The notes under the pieces are model-generated. The model made no database searches, was not told the origin of the DNA, and saw only the letters and a list, made by a program, of their open reading frames with translations. A DNA stretch of 10,893 nucleotides from Azoarcus sp. Its GTDB lineage: Bacteria; Pseudomonadota; Gammaproteobacteria; Burkholderiales; Rhodocyclaceae. Every line of letters starts with the position of its first letter. Position 1 is the first letter of the stretch. The stretch covers positions 1 through 10,893 of the forward strand of contig JAITWP010000225.1 in the NCBI GenBank assembly GCA_031285365.1. The letters run 5' to 3'. Shown here piece by piece: positions 6,631-10,893 of the stretch. Made by a program: the position numbers and the translations under genes.

Positions 6631-7649
6631 ACGACACTACCGCTCAAGACCTGCCCACTTCGGAGCCGCCCGCCGCTTCCACCGCCGACACGCATCTGGA
6701 AAAAGCCTATCTTTTCGCGTCACGCATGAAAGAAGAGATCGGCCGTGCGATGATCGGCCAGGAAACTGCGTTGCATCACACGCTGATCGCCCTGTTTTCA
6801 GGCGGGCATGTGCTGATCGAAGGGGTTCCGGGCCTGGGAAAAACCCTGCTTATCCGTGCACTGGCGCAGACTTTCAATGGCAGCTTTTCGCGCATCCAGT
6901 TTACGCCCGACCTGATGCCGTCGGATGTTACCGGACACGCGCTTTACGATCTCAAGGCGCAGGAATTCAGCTTCCGCCGCGGGCCGGTGTTCACCAACCT
7001 GCTGCTGGCCGATGAAATCAACCGTGCGCCAGCCAAGACTCAGGCCGCGCTGCTCGAAGTCATGCAGGAGCAGCAAGTCACCATCGAAGGCGAAGCACAT
7101 GCCTTGCCGCGCCCGTTCATGGTCATGGCAACGCAGAACCCGATCGAACAGGAAGGCACTTATCCGCTACCGGAAGCGCAACTCGACCGCTTCCTGCTCA
7201 AGGTGCTCATCGACTACCCGACATTCGACGAAGAGCGGCGCATGTTGGAGACGGTTACCCGTAATCAGGTTGGTGATGCACTCAATGTTGCCGCCGTGCA
7301 AACCATCGTTTCGGCGAAGGCGATTACGGCGATCCAGCAGATCACGGCACAAATCACCGTCGACGCGCGCATCATCGACTATGCTACACGCATCGTCCGG
7401 ACCACACGCGACTGGTCGGGCCTGTCGATCGGCGCGGGGCCGCGCGGTTCGATTGCGCTGATCCGCGCCGCGCGGGCAGCCGCCGTGCTGGCCGAACGCG
7501 ATTTCGTCACCCCGGACGACATAAAAACCGTCGCGTTACCCGCGTTGCGACACCGTGTCACCCTGACGCCGGATTTTGAAATGGAAGGCCGCACGGCCGA
7601 CCAGTTGCTCAGCGCCCTGCTCGAACACGTCGAAGCACCGCGCCAATGA
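6627..7649 (+). CDS. MoxR family AAA+ ATPase
   Basis: A 340-residue cytosolic AAA+ ATPase with a complete active site: Walker A GVPGLGKT (66-73, K72), Walker B LLLADE (D129, E130), sensor 1 N171 in MATQNP, a likely arginine finger R188 in EAQLDRF, and sensor 2 R273 in GAGPRGS. The C-terminal helical lid spans about 270-340. MoxR proteins act as chaperone-like ATPases that activate or assemble partner complexes and typically work with a VWA or DUF58 protein encoded beside them; here that partner is the next gene. The first 25 residues are a flexible Ala/Pro/Thr-rich lead. ATG 6627 overlaps the DUF4350 stop and the gene's own stop overlaps the DUF58 start (ATGA both times). By analogy with methanol dehydrogenase MoxR and RavA, it probably remodels the membrane components encoded upstream; the client is unknown. 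Confidence 0.95.
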   Translation: MNDTTAQDLPTSEPPAASTADTHLEKAYLFASRMKEEIGRAMIGQETALHHTLIALFSGGHVLIEGVPGLGKTLLIRALAQTFNGSFSRIQFTPDLMPSDVTGHALYDLKAQEFSFRRGPVFTNLLLADEINRAPAKTQAALLEVMQEQQVTIEGEAHALPRPFMVMATQNPIEQEGTYPLPEAQLDRFLLKVLIDYPTFDEERRMLETVTRNQVGDALNVAAVQTIVSAKAITAIQQITAQITVDARIIDYATRIVRTTRDWSGLSIGAGPRGSIALIRAARAAAVLAERDFVTPDDIKTVALPALRHRVTLTPDFEMEGRTADQLLSALLEHVEAPRQ

Positions 7650-8953
7650 GACCTGCTCCCCGCCTGTTCTGGCTCCTTGGCGGATGGCTGGCCTGGGCCG
7701 TGCTTGCTTCTTTCTGGCCGACATTGATCACGCCCTGGGCGGTCGGCGGCGTCGTGCTCCTGCTCTTCGCTGCACTGGACGGCTGGTGGGCATGGCGGCA
7801 GGCACCGCCACGAATCGTCCGCAAACTCGCTCATTCACTGCCGGTCGGTGTCTGGCGCGAAGTGTTGCTCGAAATCGAAAATCCGTTGCCGCAAAAGAGT
7901 GTCATCCGTGTTTTCGATCACTACCCATCGGCCTGCGACATGGAGGGTCTGCCTTTAACCTTCACCCTCGCGCCGCAGACACGCACCCGAGCACCTTATC
8001 GCCTGCGTTTCACGGCGCGCGGCGAGCATTCCTTTGTCGGCATCGAAGCATTGATCGATTCTCCGTTCAGTCTCTTGCACCGCCGCGTATTCATTGACGC
8101 GACGCACTGCGCGCGCGTCTATCCCAATTTCGCCGCTGTGGCCAAATACGCCCTGCTCGCCACCGATAACCATCTGAGTCGGATCGGTGTGCGTCAGCGT
8201 CGTCGACGCGGTGAAGGGCAATCCTTCCACCAGTTGCGTGAATACCGTGAAGGCGACACCCCGCGCCAGATCGACTGGAAGGCCACCGCCCGAGTCAACA
8301 AGCTGGTCTCCCGCGAATATCAGGACGAACGTGACCAGCAGATCATGTTTCTGCTCGATTGCGGCAATCGCATGCGTGCCAAGGAAGACGGCTCGCTCTC
8401 GCATTTCGATGAGGCACTCAATGCGCTCCTGCTGCTCGCCCACGTTGCCTTGCGGCAGGGCGACGCCGTCGGCTGCATGAGCTTCGGACACGATACCCGG
8501 CTTGTTCCAGCGCGCAAGGGCCGTGCTGCATTGAACCATCTGATGGAACGCCTCTTCGACCTGGAACCGGGCAGTAATTCGCCCGATTACCGCAGCGCGG
8601 CCACGCACATCGCGAAAACCGTACACAAGCGCTCGCTTGTGCTGATTCTGACCAACCTGCGCGACGAAGACGATGAAGAACTGCGTGACGCCATTGAAGT
8701 GCTGCGCCGCCGCCATCTGGTATTGCTGGCCAGCCTGCGCGAAACCGCCGTGCAACACCTGATCGAGCAACCGCGCACAACCCTCGAAGCAGCGCTCGAA
8801 GCCGCCGCCGCGCTACAATACATCAGCATCCGCAACACTACCATTGAACGACTGAAACGCAGCGGTGCCCATGTGCTCGACGTAACTCCGGCGATGCTGC
8901 CGATCGCACTGGTCAACCGCTACCTGGACTTCAAAAGTAGTGGAGCCTTATAA
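7646..8953 (+). CDS. DUF58 domain-containing (VWA-like) membrane protein
   Basis: A 435-residue protein, anchored at the N-terminus by a helical hairpin (about 7-23 and 31-50), followed by a beta-rich domain (55-160) and then DUF58. The hallmark lies at about 189-229: GEGQSFHQLREYREGDTPRQ and the adjoining IDWKATAR and LVSREYQDER. A VWA-like fold follows from about 232. Its metal-site motif, DxSxS in true VWA domains, reads D238-C-G-N-R, so the two serines are missing; TNLRDEDD (336-343) takes the place of the third metal-site loop. The soluble part should be cytosolic, alongside MoxR, whose stop codon it overlaps by four bases. The family is the usual adaptor partner of MoxR ATPases, linking the motor to the membrane. 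It is the last gene of the operon; a 53-base gap without an obvious terminator hairpin precedes rsfS. Confidence 0.93.
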   Translation: MRPAPRLFWLLGGWLAWAVLASFWPTLITPWAVGGVVLLLFAALDGWWAWRQAPPRIVRKLAHSLPVGVWREVLLEIENPLPQKSVIRVFDHYPSACDMEGLPLTFTLAPQTRTRAPYRLRFTARGEHSFVGIEALIDSPFSLLHRRVFIDATHCARVYPNFAAVAKYALLATDNHLSRIGVRQRRRRGEGQSFHQLREYREGDTPRQIDWKATARVNKLVSREYQDERDQQIMFLLDCGNRMRAKEDGSLSHFDEALNALLLLAHVALRQGDAVGCMSFGHDTRLVPARKGRAALNHLMERLFDLEPGSNSPDYRSAATHIAKTVHKRSLVLILTNLRDEDDEELRDAIEVLRRRHLVLLASLRETAVQHLIEQPRTTLEAALEAAAALQYISIRNTTIERLKRSGAHVLDVTPAMLPIALVNRYLDFKSSGAL

Positions 8954-9006
8954 ACCCGCTGAACAACCGTCCTGTCTCAATCCACTTTCCGCAGAATGTA
9001 TAAAAT

Positions 9007-9372
9007 ATGAATATATCCGACCTGCAACAAATCATCATTGATGCCCTTGAAGACGTCAAAGCACGCGACATCGAAGTCATCGACACATCCCGTCTCACCT
9101 CGCAATTCGAACGTATCATCGTTGCCTGCGGCGATTCCGGCCGACAGACACGGGCACTCGCACGCAACGTTCTGGATCGCGTACACACAGCGGGGATCAA
9201 GGTGATCGGTACCGAAGGCGAAGAAAACGGTGAATGGGTACTGGTAGACCTGGGTGAAATCGTTGTCCACATCATGCAGCCAGCCATCCGCGCCTATTAC
9301 AGGCTCGAAGAACTCTGGACAACAACCCTTCCACATCGCATTGTCAAGGCCGAAAATACAACGGAAACATAA
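9007..9372 (+). CDS. rsfS: Ribosomal silencing factor RsfS
   Basis: A 121-residue protein of the RsfS/Iojap (DUF143) family. It binds ribosomal protein uL14 on the 50S subunit and blocks joining with 30S in stationary phase or under starvation. Signature stretches are ALEDVKARDIEVIDTS near the start, DSGRQTRALARNV in the middle, and the closing block GEWVLVDLGEIVVHIMQPAI followed by RAYYRLEELW, the most conserved part of the family. Length is normal (105-125 residues). The start is fixed by a TAA stop just upstream in frame (9001-9003), and ATG 9007 aligns with the usual N-terminus. There is no recognisable Shine-Dalgarno; the bases before ATG read TATAAAAT. It is followed by rlmH after four bases, the standard pairing that links two large-subunit functions. 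Confidence 0.96.
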   Translation: MNISDLQQIIIDALEDVKARDIEVIDTSRLTSQFERIIVACGDSGRQTRALARNVLDRVHTAGIKVIGTEGEENGEWVLVDLGEIVVHIMQPAIRAYYRLEELWTTTLPHRIVKAENTTET

Positions 9373-9376
9373 AACT

Positions 9377-9847
9377 GTGAGGCTTCTCGTCGTCGCCGTC
9401 GGCCATCGCATGCCAGCCTGGACTCAGGCCGGTTTCGACGACTTTGCACGGCGCATGCCCCGTGAATTGCCGCTCGAACTGATCGAGATCAAGGCCGAAG
9501 CACGCAATCCGGGGAAAAACCCGTCGGCACTGATGGAAGCCGAAGCGAGCCGTATCAAAGCTGCCCTGCCGTCGCGTTGCCGCAGGGTGATTCTCGATGA
9601 ACGCGGTGCCGATCTCACCAGTACGGCACTCGCGCAGCGCCTGGAAGAATGGCGTGGCGGCGGTGAAGATATTGCTTTCATCATCGGTGGTCCGGATGGC
9701 CTTGCTCCGACGCTCAAGGCGAGCGCGCATGAATCCATCCGGCTCTCCAGCCTCACTCTGCCTCATGCGCTAATGCGCCCATTGCTCGCCGAAGCCCTCT
9801 ACCGGGCGTGGAGCATCACGCGCCGCCATCCCTATCATCGCGAATAA
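9377..9847 (+). CDS. rlmH: 23S rRNA (pseudouridine-1915-N3)-methyltransferase RlmH
   Basis: A 156-residue SPOUT-class methyltransferase, the normal length of the family. It methylates N3 of pseudouridine 1915 in helix 69 of 23S rRNA on assembled ribosomes, using S-adenosylmethionine. Visible motifs: MRLLVVAVGHRMPAW at the N-terminus, LDERGADLTS (73-82), the SAM-pocket loop IGGPDG (103-108), and the trefoil-knot and tail motif from LPHALMRPLLAEALYRAW (129-146) to HPYHRE at the very end. The start is GTG 9377, four bases after the rsfS stop, with GGAAA (9363-9367) as a modest ribosome-binding site. Upstream in-frame codons back to 9254 only shadow rsfS. All key residues are present. Confidence 0.96.
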   Translation: MRLLVVAVGHRMPAWTQAGFDDFARRMPRELPLELIEIKAEARNPGKNPSALMEAEASRIKAALPSRCRRVILDERGADLTSTALAQRLEEWRGGGEDIAFIIGGPDGLAPTLKASAHESIRLSSLTLPHALMRPLLAEALYRAWSITRRHPYHRE

Positions 9848-9857
9848 GCGCGCAAGC

Positions 9858-9863
9858 GAGAAG
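9858..9863 (+). promoter_or_regulatory. maf: Ribosome-binding site deciding the maf start
   Basis: GAGAAG ends eight bases before ATG 9872 and overlaps the competing GTG start at 9863. It favours the shorter, ATG-initiated protein. Confidence 0.55.
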
Positions 9864-9871
9864 TGAAATCC

Positions 9872-10510
9872 ATGACGACAGATTTTTCCCACATCTATCT
9901 CGCCTCCACCAGCCCGCGCCGCCGCGACTTGCTGCGCCAGATCGGCGTGAATTTCAATGCGCTCGCTTTTCGCTCCAGCGGCGAACGCGGCCGAGATACT
10001 GACATCGACGAAACACCGCTTCTGGGCGAGCCTCCCGAGCACTACGCCGAACGTGTGGCGCTCAGCAAGGCACATGCCGGCGTGCAACGCCTGCTCTGGC
10101 GTAAATTGCTGTGCCTGCCCGTGCTGGCAGCCGATACCGTAATCGACGTTGATGGCTGCATCATCGGTAAACCTGACAGCATTGATGCCGCGCATGACAT
10201 TCTTCGGCGGCTTTCCGGTCGCAGTCATCGTGTCCTGACCGCTGTCGTAGTCAGCGACGGCGAATGTACCCGGTCGCGTCTGTCGGCAAGCGATGTCAAA
10301 TTCCATCCACTCACCGAAGACGACATCCGCCGCTACATTGCTACCGGCGAGCCAATGGACAAGGCCGGAGCCTACGGTATACAGGGTCGTGCCGCCACTT
10401 TCATTACAGAAATCCGCGGCAGCTATTCCGGCATCATGGGACTGCCGCTGTACGAGACAGCCTGCCTGCTGGAAGCTTTCGGCTATCGGCATGGTTACAC
10501 CAAATTCTGA
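9872..10510 (+). CDS. maf: Maf-family nucleoside triphosphate pyrophosphatase (YhdE type, dTTP/UTP)
   Basis: A 212-residue Maf protein. These hydrolyse non-canonical or surplus nucleoside triphosphates to the monophosphate and pyrophosphate. Motifs: LASTSPRRRDLL (10-21, phosphate-binding), AADT with catalytic D88 (86-89), IIGKP (97-101), LRRLSGRSHRV (111-121), and EPMDKAGAYGIQG (160-172). DKAGAYGIQG is characteristic of the YhdE (dTTP/UTP) branch; the YceF (7-methyl-GTP) branch has a different sequence at this point. ATG 9872 is preferred over GTG 9863 because GAGAAG (9858-9863) is then properly spaced and the protein begins where relatives do. Two short stretches (about 33-50 and 72-82) look a little longer than in the E. 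coli protein. The gene lies 24 bases after rlmH, in what is probably the same transcript, and 117 bases before rng. Confidence 0.94.
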   Translation: MTTDFSHIYLASTSPRRRDLLRQIGVNFNALAFRSSGERGRDTDIDETPLLGEPPEHYAERVALSKAHAGVQRLLWRKLLCLPVLAADTVIDVDGCIIGKPDSIDAAHDILRRLSGRSHRVLTAVVVSDGECTRSRLSASDVKFHPLTEDDIRRYIATGEPMDKAGAYGIQGRAATFITEIRGSYSGIMGLPLYETACLLEAFGYRHGYTKF

Positions 10511-10530
10511 AACCCCGAACAGCGCTCTGG

Positions 10531-10558
10531 CTGGCACTCTTCCCTTGTCCGCTATACA
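10531..10558 (+). promoter_or_regulatory. Candidate sigma-70 promoter for rng
   Basis: CTGGCA (10531-10536) and TATACA (10553-10558) each match the -35 and -10 consensus at four of six positions, with a 16-base spacer. They lie in the 117-base gap between maf and rng, which holds no convincing terminator. A start near 10565 would give a ~60-base leader. This is a modest match and could be chance. Confidence 0.3.
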
Positions 10559-10627
10559 CTCTCGGGCTCTGTCATCACAAGAATCATCGCAATCCAGGGC
10601 TATCCGGCGCGAAACATGTTGACCACC

Positions 10628-10893
10628 ATGAGTACCGAATTTCTGCTGAACTTCACCCCGCAGGAAGTACGAGTAGCCATCGTCGAACAAGGCGTGGTGC
10701 AGGAATTGCACGTCGAGCGGCCAGCAAGCCGGGGCATCGTCGGCAACATTTACCTTGGCCGGGTCGTCCGTGTCCTGCCGGGTATGCAGTCCGCGTTCAT
10801 CGACATCGGCCTCGAACGCACCGCTTTCCTGCACGTCGCGGACATCTGGAGCGAGCGGCAGAACAGCGACACGGCGCGTCCTATTGAGAAAGT
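10628..10893 (+). CDS. rng: Ribonuclease G (N-terminal part, runs off the window)
   Basis: The first 88 codons of an RNase E/G-family endoribonuclease. RNase G matures the 5' end of 16S rRNA and takes part in mRNA decay. The N-terminus MSTEFLLNFTPQEVRVAIVE matches the RNase G type (E. coli begins MTAELLVNVTPSETRVA) rather than RNase E. The S1 RNA-binding domain begins at about residue 38 with GNIYLGRVVRVLPGMQSAFI and continues DIGLERTAFLHVADI. The catalytic metal site and zinc-link lie beyond the window. ATG 10628 is chosen by alignment, but ATG 10616 and TTG 10619 are in frame and none has a good Shine-Dalgarno site. The position after maf matches the common betaproteobacterial rsfS-rlmH-maf-rng order. 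Confidence 0.93.
   Translation, partial: MSTEFLLNFTPQEVRVAIVEQGVVQELHVERPASRGIVGNIYLGRVVRVLPGMQSAFIDIGLERTAFLHVADIWSERQNSDTARPIEK

Noticed and set aside
7955..8770. 271-codon open frame on the - strand inside the DUF58 gene
   Set aside because: It is fully antisense to a gene with clear family motifs and has no family features of its own.
10514..10566. CCCGA / TCGGG pairing as a possible terminator between maf and rng
   Set aside because: It has only five base pairs with a very long loop and no T-run, so it is not a credible terminator.
9770..10834. 354-codon open frame on the - strand across maf and into rng
   Set aside because: It lies antisense to two well-supported genes, has no recognisable domain and shows the composition expected of a shadow frame in G+C-rich DNA.
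1..10893. Mobile elements, CRISPR arrays, tRNA or rRNA genes
   Set aside because: I saw no transposase-like protein, no spaced direct repeats, and no tRNA- or rRNA-like sequence on either strand; genes fill almost the whole window.

Overview
The window looks like a chromosomal stretch of a betaproteobacterium with roughly 55-60% G+C. This rests on an exosortase-A-type ligase/decarboxylase pair, on the rsfS-rlmH-maf-rng block, and on proteins that match their proteobacterial counterparts closely. I cannot place it to genus; Nitrosomonadales or Rhodocyclales-like organisms are a reasonable guess. All thirteen genes lie on the + strand. I see no mobile element, CRISPR array, tRNA or rRNA, and no gene-free stretch longer than about 120 bases.

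Region 1 (1-2062) is the edge of an exosortase/PEP-CTERM accessory locus. It holds the C-terminal part of an AMP-forming acyl-CoA ligase and a complete PLP-dependent decarboxylase of the exosortase-A-associated type. The 103-base gap between them carries an imperfect 13-bp inverted repeat. No exosortase or PEP-CTERM substrate is inside the window.

Region 2 (2087-8953) is a tight seven-gene operon encoding a predicted inner-membrane module: an RDD protein, a SpoIIM-family protein, an unnamed multi-pass protein (here called X), a DUF4129 protein, a DUF4350 protein, a MoxR AAA+ ATPase and a DUF58 protein. The first gap is 6 bases, then come overlaps of 11, 4, 4, 4 and 4 bases, so translation is probably coupled throughout. 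MoxR is the likely cytosolic motor and DUF58 its VWA-like adaptor. The other five are membrane components whose soluble domains mostly appear to face the cytosol or the periplasmic surface of the inner membrane. The biochemical role of this set is, to my knowledge, not established. It is the most interesting content of the window, and X is its least described member.

Region 3 (9007-10893) is housekeeping: rsfS (ribosomal silencing factor), rlmH (23S rRNA pseudouridine methyltransferase), maf/yhdE (nucleotide pyrophosphatase) and the first 88 codons of rng (ribonuclease G). The gene often found just upstream of rsfS, nadD, is absent from this position, and the DUF58 gene stands there instead.
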